From RGIG4079 sp045646905 (lineage in GTDB: Bacteria > Bacteroidota > Bacteroidia > Bacteroidales > Muribaculaceae), in assembly GCA_045646905.1 (NCBI GenBank), contig JAZRLP010000021.1, positions 27,806-91,805 on the forward strand: DNA of 64,000 nt, read 5' to 3'. Within the stretch, counting starts at the first letter, position 1; every line of letters starts with the position of its first letter. Of this stretch, positions 26,159 through 35,379 are shown piece by piece. Below the pieces are notes generated by a model that worked only from the letters and a program-made list of their open reading frames with translations, had not been told where the DNA came from and did no database searches. The translations under genes and the position numbers were made by a program.

Positions 26159-28558
26159 ATGAATAAAATTTATTCTTACTTAATCACTCTATTAATATGC
26201 ATAGCAGGCAACACACAAGCCAACGCTATCGCATACTTGGTTGATGGCATAGTGTATTCAACCACAGGCACAACCGGAGAAAATGAATTGGTGGTGTGGC
26301 CCGGAGGTGATAATGCCACCTATACAGGAGCCATAACAATTCCAGCCGGCATGAATCTCGGCGGAGTGGATTATCGTGTTGTGGGAATCTCCAATTATGC
26401 GTTTCGCAACACCACAATCACCTCGATTGATATGCCCGAAGGGTTATTGACTATTGGTGACCAGGCATTTGCCAACTGCACATCGCTCACTTCAGTAAAG
26501 ATACCTTCCACCGTAACCACTATTGGCACATACGGTTTCCTTAACTGTGGATTTACCACAATCACACTCCCGGCATCACTAACCACTATTGGCAATGAAG
26601 CTTTCTTAAAAAACTTAAAACTAACCAATATCGTAATTCCCGACAATGTCACTACAATGGGTGAGCGCACTTTTGAGGGTTGTACAGCATTGAAATCAAT
26701 CACTGTGGGTAAAGGGGTTACGGCGTTGCCGAAAAAATTCGCATTTCAATGCACGGCATTGTCGCAAGTAACATTTAATGGAACTATTACCAATATTGGA
26801 GAATGGGCATTTTCGGAGTGTGAAGCATTAACATCAATTTCTCTTCCCGAAGGGTTAACTTCGATAAGCAATTGTGCATTCTCTTTATCGGGAATCACAT
26901 CAATCACCCTCCCGGCATCATTGGAATTATTGGATCGTCAAGCGTTTTCCGGGTCCAAACTATCAACAGCCAAATTTTTAGGCTCAGATACAGAAATAGA
27001 ATATGGAGCATTTCAACAGACACCTATTGAGAGCGTAACACTACCACAAAATTTGCGTTCTCTACCCAATTTAGTTTTCTATAAATGCCCCTCGCTTGAA
27101 AGAATTACATTACCCTCAAGCATTGTATCGATAGGCGAAAGTGCATTTTCTTTCACTCCTCTTGAAAGCATCACATTGCCTCAAAATCTCACAACAATTA
27201 GTGATGCTGCATTTAACTCATGTGACAGCCTCACTACTGTGACCAACGCAAGCACACGACTACGCAGTGTAGGGGAACATGCTTTTTATGGTTGCCGCAA
27301 ACTCACAAGCATTGAATTACCCAATGCCATTACCATTGGCAACTCGGCATTTAATGCTTGTAGCAGTCTCACATCGATTAATCTACCGGCTGTGGAATCA
27401 TTGGGAGCATCGGCTTTTGCCGGTTGCAAGCATCTCCGTCAAGCATCATTGTCAGAATCCCTTACTCGCATCAATAATTCAACATTTTATGGATGTGATA
27501 GTTTAAGAACCATTACCGATTGTGAAAATATTGACACTATTGACGCAAGTGCATTCGATATGTGCTATTATTTGGAGGCTGTCACGGCAATGAAAAAAGT
27601 AAAATTTGTAGGGAAAAGGGCATTTTGGTATTGCACCCACCTCAATTGGCAGTTACCCGAAGGGCTTACCACCATTGACAATTACGCATTTGATGGGTGT
27701 AAAGAGCTGGAAACAACATTACCTTCAACAATTGAATATATTGGCGATTATGCATTTAGAGGTTCCAAAATGCCATCATATCTTGTAATTCCTAATGCTA
27801 CTACACATTTAGGAAGTAATGCCTTTGATGGTTGTGGTGAGATTGATTCAATCAGTTTTGGCACAGGGTTGAAAGTTATTCCACCCTATGCATTCCAAAG
27901 CCTAACCGACTGTGTAGGTAAAATTCATCCAACCGGTGAGTGGTACGAATTTTCAGGAGCATTAAGAAAGGTAGAAATACCCGACAATATTGAGGAAATA
28001 GGAGAGGGTGCTTTTTTTCATTGTTGGGACGTGGACACAATTATCATAGGCGATGGGGTAACAACAATCGGAAAGAAAGCGTTTTATAACTGCTATGCCA
28101 AATATCTTTCGATTGGCAAATCAGTAACTACTATTGAGGAATTGTCATTTAGTAGAAGTGCGGGTAATGACCGATATAGCAAAATTATTTGCAAGGCTGC
28201 TAATCCTCCTGTATTTATTGGGGACAACTTCCACACCTTGGACATTAACGCCGAACTGATTGTTCCTATAGGCAGTAAAGAAGCATACCTAAATGCACCT
28301 ATATGGAAAGTGTTCACCAACATTACCGAGCAAAACTTCAGTGCCGGAGATATTGATGATATAGAAAATGAGACAATTAATATAAAAATCAATGGCAACA
28401 ATGTAAAATTTACTCATCTAACACAAAACGACACGGTAACTATTTACAACCTTGCCGGCCAATTGATCTCTCAATCTACCTCCACATCAATCCATCTTCC
28501 CACCGGTGTATATATAGTAAAAATCAATGACAAAGTGAGCAAGATCAATATTAAATAA
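26159..28558 (+). CDS. BspA-like LRR_5 surface protein with type IX sorting domain, second copy
   Basis: An 800-residue paralogue of the preceding gene. Signal peptide MNKIYSYLITLLICIAGNTQANA begins at the ATG at 26159 (too long to quote more), placing it just after the terminator T-run. It is almost wholly LRR_5 repeats (AFxxCxxLxSIxLPxxLTTI), more regular than in the first protein. The tail TVTIYNLAGQLISQS ... PTGVYIVKINDKVSKINIK is a type IX sorting domain. The next gene starts eight bases after the stop, so the two are cotranscribed. Confidence 0.9.
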   Translation: MNKIYSYLITLLICIAGNTQANAIAYLVDGIVYSTTGTTGENELVVWPGGDNATYTGAITIPAGMNLGGVDYRVVGISNYAFRNTTITSIDMPEGLLTIGDQAFANCTSLTSVKIPSTVTTIGTYGFLNCGFTTITLPASLTTIGNEAFLKNLKLTNIVIPDNVTTMGERTFEGCTALKSITVGKGVTALPKKFAFQCTALSQVTFNGTITNIGEWAFSECEALTSISLPEGLTSISNCAFSLSGITSITLPASLELLDRQAFSGSKLSTAKFLGSDTEIEYGAFQQTPIESVTLPQNLRSLPNLVFYKCPSLERITLPSSIVSIGESAFSFTPLESITLPQNLTTISDAAFNSCDSLTTVTNASTRLRSVGEHAFYGCRKLTSIELPNAITIGNSAFNACSSLTSINLPAVESLGASAFAGCKHLRQASLSESLTRINNSTFYGCDSLRTITDCENIDTIDASAFDMCYYLEAVTAMKKVKFVGKRAFWYCTHLNWQLPEGLTTIDNYAFDGCKELETTLPSTIEYIGDYAFRGSKMPSYLVIPNATTHLGSNAFDGCGEIDSISFGTGLKVIPPYAFQSLTDCVGKIHPTGEWYEFSGALRKVEIPDNIEEIGEGAFFHCWDVDTIIIGDGVTTIGKKAFYNCYAKYLSIGKSVTTIEELSFSRSAGNDRYSKIICKAANPPVFIGDNFHTLDINAELIVPIGSKEAYLNAPIWKVFTNITEQNFSAGDIDDIENETINIKINGNNVKFTHLTQNDTVTIYNLAGQLISQSTSTSIHLPTGVYIVKINDKVSKINIK

Positions 28559-28566
28559 GTTTATCG

Positions 28567-30180
28567 ATGAAAACATATAGATTTTTAACCCCATTGCTTA
28601 TTGTAATCGCCGCATTTGCCACAGCATGTGGTGGTGACGACGGAGGAAAAGATGAACCAGAGCCTCCGGGTCCTCAAATAATTGAAGTGACAAGTATCAC
28701 TCTATCGCACACTTCATTAAACCTTGTTCCAGGGGCAACCCAACAATTATCGGCGACTATTGCCCCTGCAAATGCCACCAACAAAACCGTAAAATGGGAA
28801 TCAACCGATAAGTCGGTAGCAACCATAAGCTCATCGGGATTGGTAAAGGCTATTGCCGACGGCACGACTACAATCATAGCCACTGCCGGCAACAAATCGG
28901 CGACTTGCGAAGTTAAAGTGGAATCGGTTCCGGTAGTTACAGTAACCGGAGAGACAGCCACCGTTGACCTTTCATTAGGTGCTTCAGTCGCTCAGTTGCA
29001 AGATGAAATAAACGAAGCCGACGAGCAAGGTGTAACCGAATATAAACTTGTGGGTGAAGCAAAGAATCTCGGTATCACATCGGCTAAAGGTGCAAAAAAC
29101 GTGTTTGCCAACACCAATGCCAAAGTCATCGACATGAGCCAAGTAACAGGATGGCCCACTATCACAAAATCGGCACTTTACAACTCAAATCATAGTGCTG
29201 ATGCCGCATATATGACCGAGGAACTACCAGGAATCCCTGCCGAATATTTCTACAAAAAGAACTCAACTATCAAAGAATTTATTCTGCCTACCGAAGTGCA
29301 AGCAATCGGAGAAAAAGCCTTTTGTGAAGTTTCTTCGCTTGAAAAACTTGATGCTCCGGGATTAAAGATTGTTGGTTCTCAAGGCTTACAAGCTACCGGA
29401 TTAAAAGAGATTAATCTCCCAAATGCCACAACTTTCGGGCGTGCATGGGCTTCTTATTGTCGCAATCTCACTAAAGTAACACTTTCAAGTGCATCTTATG
29501 TAGGAGTTAATGGATTGGCTGTGTGCCCTCAATTAAAATCGGTGAGCATACCAAATCTTAAAACTCTTGAAGGTTTTACATTTACAAATTGCTCAGCGTT
29601 GACCGATGTTAATCTCCCCAATGTGAAAACACTTAAAGAGGGTGAATTTAATGAATGTACGAGTTTAACAGCAATCAACCTACCATTGGCAGAAACAATA
29701 GGTATCACATCGGGCAATTATGTAGGACCATTTTATAAATGCACAGCATTGACTAATGTGTCTCTACCCAAGGCTGTCACAATCGGACTTTTGGCATTTG
29801 AAGGTTGTTCGGCATTGAAACAAATCTCTTTACCCAGTGCAACTACTATTCACAACAAAGCCTTTTACAATTGTACGGCTCTCACAAGCGTTTCTCTCCC
29901 CGAAGCTACAAACATAAAAGAAAGTGTCTTTGAGAAATGTAAAGCATTGAAAACTCTTTCACTTCCCAAGGCTATCGAAATAGGGGCAAACGCATTGAGC
30001 AATACCTCTCGATTACAGTCGTTGATACTAACAGCTTCGGGCAATATCGAATTTGCCGACCAAGGTTATACATTTGATAGTTCAATGATTGACCTCACTC
30101 TCAACTCCAATAAACAGAGTGAAGTTAAATATGGCTACCAATGGAACGACTTGGATTGGTTGAGTATAAGCTTCCAATAA
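28567..30180 (+). CDS. Lipoprotein with Big_2 and LRR_5 domains
   Basis: A 537-residue lipoprotein: signal ending ATAC (Cys21) followed by GGDDGGKDEPEPPG, an acidic stretch that resembles the Bacteroidetes lipoprotein surface-export signal. A Big_2 Ig-like domain spans about residues 39-120 (VTSITLSHTSLNLVPGATQQ). A LRR_5 region follows from about 225 to 500 with LPxAxxIGxxAFxxCxALxxVSLP repeats. It lacks the type IX tail of its two neighbours, so the same repeat type is anchored by lipid here. It is cotranscribed with the second BspA-like gene and ends at the terminator at 30201. Confidence 0.9.
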   Translation: MKTYRFLTPLLIVIAAFATACGGDDGGKDEPEPPGPQIIEVTSITLSHTSLNLVPGATQQLSATIAPANATNKTVKWESTDKSVATISSSGLVKAIADGTTTIIATAGNKSATCEVKVESVPVVTVTGETATVDLSLGASVAQLQDEINEADEQGVTEYKLVGEAKNLGITSAKGAKNVFANTNAKVIDMSQVTGWPTITKSALYNSNHSADAAYMTEELPGIPAEYFYKKNSTIKEFILPTEVQAIGEKAFCEVSSLEKLDAPGLKIVGSQGLQATGLKEINLPNATTFGRAWASYCRNLTKVTLSSASYVGVNGLAVCPQLKSVSIPNLKTLEGFTFTNCSALTDVNLPNVKTLKEGEFNECTSLTAINLPLAETIGITSGNYVGPFYKCTALTNVSLPKAVTIGLLAFEGCSALKQISLPSATTIHNKAFYNCTALTSVSLPEATNIKESVFEKCKALKTLSLPKAIEIGANALSNTSRLQSLILTASGNIEFADQGYTFDSSMIDLTLNSNKQSEVKYGYQWNDLDWLSISFQ

Positions 30181-30200
30181 ACATAATTAAGACAACATAA

Positions 30201-30238
30201 AATAGATGCGTTAATATACTTGACGCATCTATTTTTAT
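30201..30238 (+). terminator. Terminator of the LRR cluster
   Basis: Stem AATAGATGCGT/ACGCATCTATT with an 11-base loop, followed by TTTTATT. Confidence 0.85.
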
Positions 30239-30268
30239 TAACTTTTTCATTGCACCAAATTAAAATTG

Positions 30269-30276
30269 TAACTTTG
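30269..30276 (+). promoter_or_regulatory. Promoter -7 box of the acyltransferase
   Basis: TAACTTTG with a TTGC at 30250-30253 as a weak -33 element. It lies inside the longer possible reading frame that begins at 30220 and so decides for the ATG at 30307. Confidence 0.65.
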
Positions 30277-30306
30277 CTCCTAATTACAATTTTTCACTTT
30301 CAACAA

Positions 30307-31425
30307 ATGGAAAAAAGAAACAATGCCATAGATATAGCTCGAGGGTTTGCCATTATATTGATGGTAATAGGTCACTCCGAAATGCCGGGATTATTGAATA
30401 GGTCAATTTACCTTTTTCATATGCCATTATTTTTTATATCGGCAGGGTATTTCTTTAAATTGTCGGCTCTCGACAATCCTTGCGATTTTATAAAAAAGCG
30501 TTTCAAAAGTCTGTATATACCCTTTGTGAAATATAGTCTTTTCTTCTTGCTTATACATAACTTGATGTTTAAGTGGGGAATAATGAATGAGGTGTATGGA
30601 AACTGGGAAAATGGCGTAACTCACCCCTATTCATGGCACCAATTTTGGCAACGCATGATTTATATCATAACCACAATGGAAGGTTATGATGAATTTCTTG
30701 CTGGAGCATTCTGGTTTTTTAGGGCTCTATTGGTTGCAAGTATAATGTTCTTGGTATTATATAAACTTCTCAATAAAGTAAAATTCCTACATAATCGCAC
30801 CACCGCTATTCCTATAATAATATGCTTAATGGCAATAGGGTTGGGCCTCGGACTGTCGTGTGAAAGACTTAAAATATCAATGCCTCAAGGTGGTTTTCGC
30901 GACACAATGGGAGTATTTTTCTTTGGATTAGGTGTATTGTATCGCAAATATGAATCAAAGATAGGTCACAACCTCGTGTGGGCATTAGTGGGTGCTGGTG
31001 TAGTTATAGGAGCATCGGCGTTAAAATGGTGTGGAATGAATGTGCGTCCCACCACATTTGACCCTCTCACACTCCCCATTACCGGATTTGCCGGATGGAT
31101 AATGACCTATAATATTTCGTATCATATCGCACGACTCAAAGCATCAAAATTCTCTCGATTCATAGCTTATTGTGGTAATAATAGTCTATACATATTGGTG
31201 TGGCATATATGTGCCTATAAGATTGTTAGCCTCATAAAGATATTTTATTATGGGCTTGATATACGACAAATAGGCTGTCACATGGTGATACATCATAATT
31301 CGGCCAACGACCTATTCTGGATATTATATTCAATAGTAGGAGTAGTGGTGCCCATAGGTGGTTATTACCTTTATTCTAAATATTTAGCACCACGAGTGCC
31401 AAAAATAAATTGGCTTGTCAAATAA
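30307..31425 (+). CDS. Acyltransferase 3 family membrane protein
   Basis: A 372-residue polytopic membrane protein with about 10 hydrophobic segments. The first segment carries RNNAIDIARGFAIILMVIGH, with the Arg and His typical of acyltransferase-3 (OafA/NodX) enzymes; the second has FHMPLFFISAGYFF. These proteins move acetyl or succinyl groups onto surface sugars or lipids. The substrate is unknown and no polysaccharide genes lie next to it. The start was set by the internal promoter box. Its 3' end contains the promoter of the next gene. Confidence 0.88.
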   Translation: MEKRNNAIDIARGFAIILMVIGHSEMPGLLNRSIYLFHMPLFFISAGYFFKLSALDNPCDFIKKRFKSLYIPFVKYSLFFLLIHNLMFKWGIMNEVYGNWENGVTHPYSWHQFWQRMIYIITTMEGYDEFLAGAFWFFRALLVASIMFLVLYKLLNKVKFLHNRTTAIPIIICLMAIGLGLGLSCERLKISMPQGGFRDTMGVFFFGLGVLYRKYESKIGHNLVWALVGAGVVIGASALKWCGMNVRPTTFDPLTLPITGFAGWIMTYNISYHIARLKASKFSRFIAYCGNNSLYILVWHICAYKIVSLIKIFYYGLDIRQIGCHMVIHHNSANDLFWILYSIVGVVVPIGGYYLYSKYLAPRVPKINWLVK

Positions 31426-31432
31426 AATGTAG

Positions 31433-31440
31433 TAACTTTG
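31433..31440 (+). promoter_or_regulatory. Promoter -7 box giving a leaderless LOG mRNA
   Basis: TAACTTTG ends six bases before the ATG at 31446; a TTGG at 31410-31413, 19 bases upstream, fits the -33 element and spacing. Transcription would start at or within a base or two of the start codon. Confidence 0.6.
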
Positions 31441-31445
31441 CAGTC

Positions 31446-32024
31446 ATGAAACAAGGTGAAGCCATATGCGTATATTGTGCCTCAAGCGCACTTATTGACC
31501 AATCATATATCGATGCAGCCTATGAAATGGGAGCATTGATAGCCGATTCGGGCAACGCAATGGTGTGTGGTGCTGGTCGCACTGGTCTCATGGGTGCAGT
31601 GATTGATGGCACATTGAGCCGTGGAGGTAAAGCAATAGGTGTAATTCCACAATTTATGGTCGATAACGGATGGCATCATTCGCAATTGACACATATGGAG
31701 ATTACCCCCGATATGCACACTCGCAAAGAAACTATGGCTCAACTGTCTCATGCTGTGATAGCCATGCCCGGCGGATGTGGCACTCTTGAAGAATTGCTCG
31801 AGATAATCACTTGGCGTCAACTTGGGCTATATGATGGCAAAATAATTATACTCAACACAAATAATTATTTCGACCCCTTATTGGCAATGCTCAATAAAGC
31901 CATTAATGATGGTTTTATGAAAAAAGACCATAGCGAAATATGGCAAGTAGCCAACACGCCATCGCAAGCTATTGAAATGGCTACCCAAGAAAATGTAACA
32001 CTTTCTCTTTCTTCTAAATACTAA
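31446..32024 (+). CDS. LOG-family nucleotide hydrolase (TIGR00730 type)
   Basis: A 192-residue member of the LOG/lysine-decarboxylase-like family with a Rossmann-type fold. Key motifs are CVYCASS at the N-terminus, CGAGRTGLMGAVIDG and the signature PGGCGTLEELLEIITWRQLG (matching PGGxGTxxE). In plants and some bacteria the family cuts cytokinin riboside monophosphates; in most bacteria it acts on nucleoside monophosphates. I start at the ATG at 31446: an in-frame TTG at 31410 would read through the promoter. The stop overlaps the next start by one base. Confidence 0.93.
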   Translation: MKQGEAICVYCASSALIDQSYIDAAYEMGALIADSGNAMVCGAGRTGLMGAVIDGTLSRGGKAIGVIPQFMVDNGWHHSQLTHMEITPDMHTRKETMAQLSHAVIAMPGGCGTLEELLEIITWRQLGLYDGKIIILNTNNYFDPLLAMLNKAINDGFMKKDHSEIWQVANTPSQAIEMATQENVTLSLSSKY

Positions 32025-33307
32025 TGACTCAACTCAACGAAAATAACATAAATACCTCACAATCGACTGGCGAATCTTCTTCGGTAGCCGCTCCTCGTAG
32101 GTCGGATCCTAAAAAACGAGATCGCAAAAAAACTAACACCGAAAAATCGGTGCAACCAGCCGAAAAAAAAGAAGTTGAGCTACAACCTCAAGTTGAAAGC
32201 AAAAAAGCTGAAACTAAACAAAGCGACTCTTCTAAATCTAACAACAAAAAGAAAGAAGAAAAAACTAAAAAAGAAGAGAAAAAGAAAGAGGAAAAGAAAA
32301 AGGACGATAAAAAATCAAAAGAAGACAAAAAAGATAAAAAGAAGGAAGATAAAAAAGAGTCTTCTAAAGAAAAATCAAATAAAAAAGAGGAAAAGTCTAA
32401 ATCGGACAAAAAAGAAAAAGAAAAAAAGGAAAAAACCGAGAAACAAGAATCGAAGGTAGAAAAAGAAACTACCGAAGAATCTTATGCTGTTGACACATTA
32501 CAACCAGCCAACGATTCTACTACAGTTATCGATTCATCTTCAATAGATAGCATCATAACCGTTGCCGATTCTTCTTCAATAAAAACTAAAACCGATACCA
32601 TCACTATTGCTCCATACCTATCGGGCAATGAACCTATGGCGCGCACCAATCACCCCGGACACGACTCGGGTATAATGATGTTGCTTGCCTTTACATTTAT
32701 TTTAGTATCATTTAGTTTCAAATATTATCGTCGCATGCTCTCAACCTATGGTCAAGACCTATGGAATGTGCGCAATCGTGCAAATGCATTTGACGAACAT
32801 ACATCTAATGAACATAGCGTAATAGGAATACTAATATTCCAACTATGTGTGTATGCTGGACTCCTTATAAGTGCTAAAATAAATAGCATTATACCCATTA
32901 ATCCCGACAAAATCATGCTTACCACATGTTGTATGATGGGTACATATGGACTATATTATCTCTTCCAATTAGCAATATATTCAATGGTGGGGTATGTATT
33001 TGCCGACAAAAATGGTGCAACACAATGGATAAAAGGATTTAATGCCTCACAAATATTTTTGGGCTTTACACTCATTCTCCCATCGGTGATTTCAATCTTT
33101 TATCCTACCACCTCGGGGACAATGTTGACCATAGCCTCGATACTCTATGTTGTTGCTAGATTGACATTTATTTTCAAAGGTTTTAGAATTTTTTACAAAA
33201 ATCTTTACTCTTTATTCTATTTTATTTTGTACCTTTGCACCCTTGAAATTATACCCATAATTTTTGTGTACAAAATTGCACAAATATTTTTTGGAAATCT
33301 ACAGTAA
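32024..33307 (+). CDS. DUF4271 membrane protein with charged N-terminal extension
   Basis: A 427-residue protein. Residues about 20-150 are a nearly pure Lys/Glu/Asp/Ser low-complexity tract (KKEEKKKEEKKKDDKKS), disordered and hydrophilic. The C-terminal DUF4271 domain (from about residue 215) begins HPGHDSGIMMLL and has six or so membrane segments. DUF4271 proteins regularly precede hemD in Bacteroidales and have no known function. One-base overlap with the LOG gene; the hemD start is 17 bases downstream. The charged tract is longer than I would expect for the family. Confidence 0.88.
   Translation: MTQLNENNINTSQSTGESSSVAAPRRSDPKKRDRKKTNTEKSVQPAEKKEVELQPQVESKKAETKQSDSSKSNNKKKEEKTKKEEKKKEEKKKDDKKSKEDKKDKKKEDKKESSKEKSNKKEEKSKSDKKEKEKKEKTEKQESKVEKETTEESYAVDTLQPANDSTTVIDSSSIDSIITVADSSSIKTKTDTITIAPYLSGNEPMARTNHPGHDSGIMMLLAFTFILVSFSFKYYRRMLSTYGQDLWNVRNRANAFDEHTSNEHSVIGILIFQLCVYAGLLISAKINSIIPINPDKIMLTTCCMMGTYGLYYLFQLAIYSMVGYVFADKNGATQWIKGFNASQIFLGFTLILPSVISIFYPTTSGTMLTIASILYVVARLTFIFKGFRIFYKNLYSLFYFILYLCTLEIIPIIFVYKIAQIFFGNLQ
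33230..33237 (+). promoter_or_regulatory. Internal promoter -7 box for hemD
   Basis: TACCTTTG inside the 3' end of the DUF4271 gene, 87 bases before the hemD start. Could drive hemD independently. Confidence 0.4.
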
Positions 33308-33324
33308 ACCAAATAGTTACAAGA

Positions 33325-34077
33325 GTGAAAGTAAAAAAAGTATTAGTTTCTCAACCAAAACCAACATCAGAGAAATCACCTTATTTTGAAATTGCGGAAA
33401 AATACGGAGTTGAAATTGAATTCCGTCCATTTATTAAAGTTGAAGGTCTAACAGCTAAAGAATTTCGTCAATCTAAAATATCTATTTCAGATTACACTGC
33501 CGTTATTTTTACAGCTCGCACAGCAATCGACCATTTCTTCCGTCTTTGCGAAGAGATGCGCATTTCTATCCCCGACACAATGAAATATTTCTGCACTACC
33601 GAGTCTATCGCTCTTTACTTGCAAAAATATATCATCTATCGCAAGCGTAAAATTTTCCATGGCAAAACAGGTAAACTTGACGAATTGTTGCCATTCCTCA
33701 TGAAGCATAACAAGGAAAAATTCCTTTATGCTATTTCTTCGGTACACAAAGAAGAAGATATCAACATTCTTGACAAGAATAATATCAACTACACCAAGGC
33801 TGTTATGTATCGCACAGTGAGCAACGACTTTGGTCCTGAAGAAAAATTTGACTACGATATGTTGTTATTCTTCAGCCCATCGGGTATTGATTCATTGTTG
33901 AAAAACTTCCCTGATTTTAAACAAGAAGATGTGAAGATAGGTTGTTTTGGTGCAACCACAGCCAAAGCTGTTCGCGATGCTGGTTTCCGTCTTGATATTG
34001 AAGCACCTTCGGTAAAAGCACCTTCAATGACAGCAGCATTGGATATGTATCTCAAAAACGAAATGGCCGAAGCATAA
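33325..34077 (+). CDS. hemD: Uroporphyrinogen-III synthase
   Basis: Closes hydroxymethylbilane to uroporphyrinogen III in the tetrapyrrole pathway. The 250-residue protein fits the poorly conserved HemD family: KVLVSQPKPT near the N-terminus, VIFTARTAIDHFF in the first lobe, FFSPSGIDSLLKNFP and GCFGATTAKAVRDAG in the second lobe. The start is GTG at 33325; no ATG is available upstream in frame. Other haem genes are not in the window. Followed by a strong terminator at 34104, so rnpA has separate transcription or depends on read-through. Confidence 0.9.
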   Translation: MKVKKVLVSQPKPTSEKSPYFEIAEKYGVEIEFRPFIKVEGLTAKEFRQSKISISDYTAVIFTARTAIDHFFRLCEEMRISIPDTMKYFCTTESIALYLQKYIIYRKRKIFHGKTGKLDELLPFLMKHNKEKFLYAISSVHKEEDINILDKNNINYTKAVMYRTVSNDFGPEEKFDYDMLLFFSPSGIDSLLKNFPDFKQEDVKIGCFGATTAKAVRDAGFRLDIEAPSVKAPSMTAALDMYLKNEMAEA

Positions 34078-34103
34078 GATTTTTCAATCATAAAATATAT
34101 AAG

Positions 34104-34154
34104 GTCTTGCAAGTGTCGCGATATTTTGTTAAACTTGCAAGACTTTTTTTTTTC
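34104..34154 (+). terminator. Terminator between hemD and rnpA
   Basis: Perfect 10-bp stem GTCTTGCAAG/CTTGCAAGAC with a 20-base loop and an 11-base T-run, a strong intrinsic terminator. It sits only 17 bases before the rnpA start. Confidence 0.85.
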
Positions 34155-34170
34155 ACTCATTTTATAAATT

Positions 34171-34590
34171 GTGACAACATCGTTGAGATTATATAAAAAA
34201 GAAAAACTATGTAGCAACACAGCTATTGGTATGTTATTCCAACCTGGCGGTTCATCACAAGCCATGTTGGCCTATCCGTTGCGTGCTGTGTGGCGTCAAA
34301 ATGATGGACGATATTGCGATGCTAAAATGCAATTTCTTATTTCGGTGCCTAAAAAACGCCTTCATCACGCTGTAGATCGTGTTACGATGCGACGACGCAT
34401 TCGCGAAGCATATCGCTTAAATCACAAAAATTATTCTCTCACCGACAATGCTCGCATTGATGTAGCTTTTATCTATATCGCCAATTCATTGCTTCCATAT
34501 AAAACTATTGAAAAAGCAATGAAAAAGATACTTAAAAACATATCAGAAAATACCCTCACTGTTGAAAACAACAATGAAAAAAATATTTAG
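34171..34590 (+). CDS. rnpA: Ribonuclease P protein component
   Basis: Protein subunit that helps the RNase P RNA process tRNA 5' ends. The 139-residue product has the N-terminal LYKKEKLCSNTAIGMLF and the RNR signature in the region VDRVTMRRRIREAYRL. The start is non-ATG: GTG at 34171 or the TTG 12 bases later; I keep GTG. The 3' end overlaps yidD by 17 bases, a nearly universal rnpA-yidD arrangement. In many bacteria this pair lies near the replication origin, as it may here. A C-terminal Asn-rich tail is slightly longer than usual. Confidence 0.95.
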   Translation: MTTSLRLYKKEKLCSNTAIGMLFQPGGSSQAMLAYPLRAVWRQNDGRYCDAKMQFLISVPKKRLHHAVDRVTMRRRIREAYRLNHKNYSLTDNARIDVAFIYIANSLLPYKTIEKAMKKILKNISENTLTVENNNEKNI

Positions 34591-34795
34591 TTTTATACTC
34601 ATTCTACCCATACGCTTTTATCAACGATGCATCTCACCTATGTTTCCACCTGCATGTCGTTACACACCCACATGTAGCCACTATGCCGTAGAAGCTATAC
34701 AAAAACATGGACCTATAAAAGGACTTTGGCTCGCTATTAAAAGAATATGCCGTTGTCACCCATGGGGAGGATGCGGACATGACCCAGTGCCATAA
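34574..34795 (+). CDS. yidD: Membrane protein insertion efficiency factor YidD
   Basis: A 73-residue amphipathic protein that helps YidC insert membrane proteins. It has the hallmark PIRFYQRCISPMFPPACRYT then PTCSHYAVEAI and GHDPVP at the end. I start at the ATG at 34574; a TTG four codons earlier would add MKTT. It overlaps rnpA by 17 bases, and its stop overlaps the tatD start by one base. Confidence 0.96.
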   Translation: MKKIFSFILILPIRFYQRCISPMFPPACRYTPTCSHYAVEAIQKHGPIKGLWLAIKRICRCHPWGGCGHDPVP

Positions 34796-35310
34796 TGTTT
34801 CCTTGTAGCGACATACACACCCACGATAAATCGCGCACCGACGCTATTATTAACATTTACCCCAATGAAGAAATCATCGAGGGAGCATATCACTCTGTGG
34901 GTATTCACCCATGGCACACTATAGAGTTGGATTCTACTACGATAGAAAAACTCAATATTCTTGCTACACATCCACAAGTTATAGCAATAGGGGAGGCTGG
35001 TCTTGATGCTCTCAAAGGTGCTCCAATAGATAAACAAATAGAAATCTTTCGCCACCATGTAACATTAAGCGAGAAATACCAAAAGCCACTTATAATACAT
35101 TGCGTGAAAGCTTTCAATGAAATTATATCATTGAAAAAGCAACTACGCCCCACAATGCCTTGGATTATCCACGGCTTCCGTGGTAAACCACAACTCGCTC
35201 AACAATTACTTGATAATGGATTTTATATCTCACTTGGCAAACATTTTAACCCTGCTTCAGCTGCTATCATTCCCCCCGACCGTCTCTTCTACGAAAGCGA
35301 TGAGGAATGA
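34795..35310 (+). CDS. TatD-family metal-dependent hydrolase, short at the C-terminus
   Basis: A 171-residue TatD-type hydrolase. The metal ligands are seen in SDIHTHD (replacing the usual DxHxH), GEAGLD, IIHCVKAF and the final ESDE. The family usually continues another 40 or so residues after the last catalytic Asp (typically ETDxP), but here the frame stops directly after FYESDEE. Translationally coupled to yidD (TAATG). Downstream sequence to 35379 is non-coding AT-rich DNA. The active-site ligands are all present, so it could still be active; it could also be a decaying gene. Confidence 0.88.
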   Translation: MFPCSDIHTHDKSRTDAIINIYPNEEIIEGAYHSVGIHPWHTIELDSTTIEKLNILATHPQVIAIGEAGLDALKGAPIDKQIEIFRHHVTLSEKYQKPLIIHCVKAFNEIISLKKQLRPTMPWIIHGFRGKPQLAQQLLDNGFYISLGKHFNPASAAIIPPDRLFYESDEE

Positions 35311-35379
35311 TTGATAATTAAAAATTCACAATGAAATATTAAAAATTAGATTTTAGCAATTTATAATACTCTATGAAAA

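Noticed and set aside
32175..32459. Lys/Arg-rich 94-codon frame inside the DUF4271 gene
   Set aside because: Shifted reading of the A-rich low-complexity tract; the longer frame has the conserved domain.
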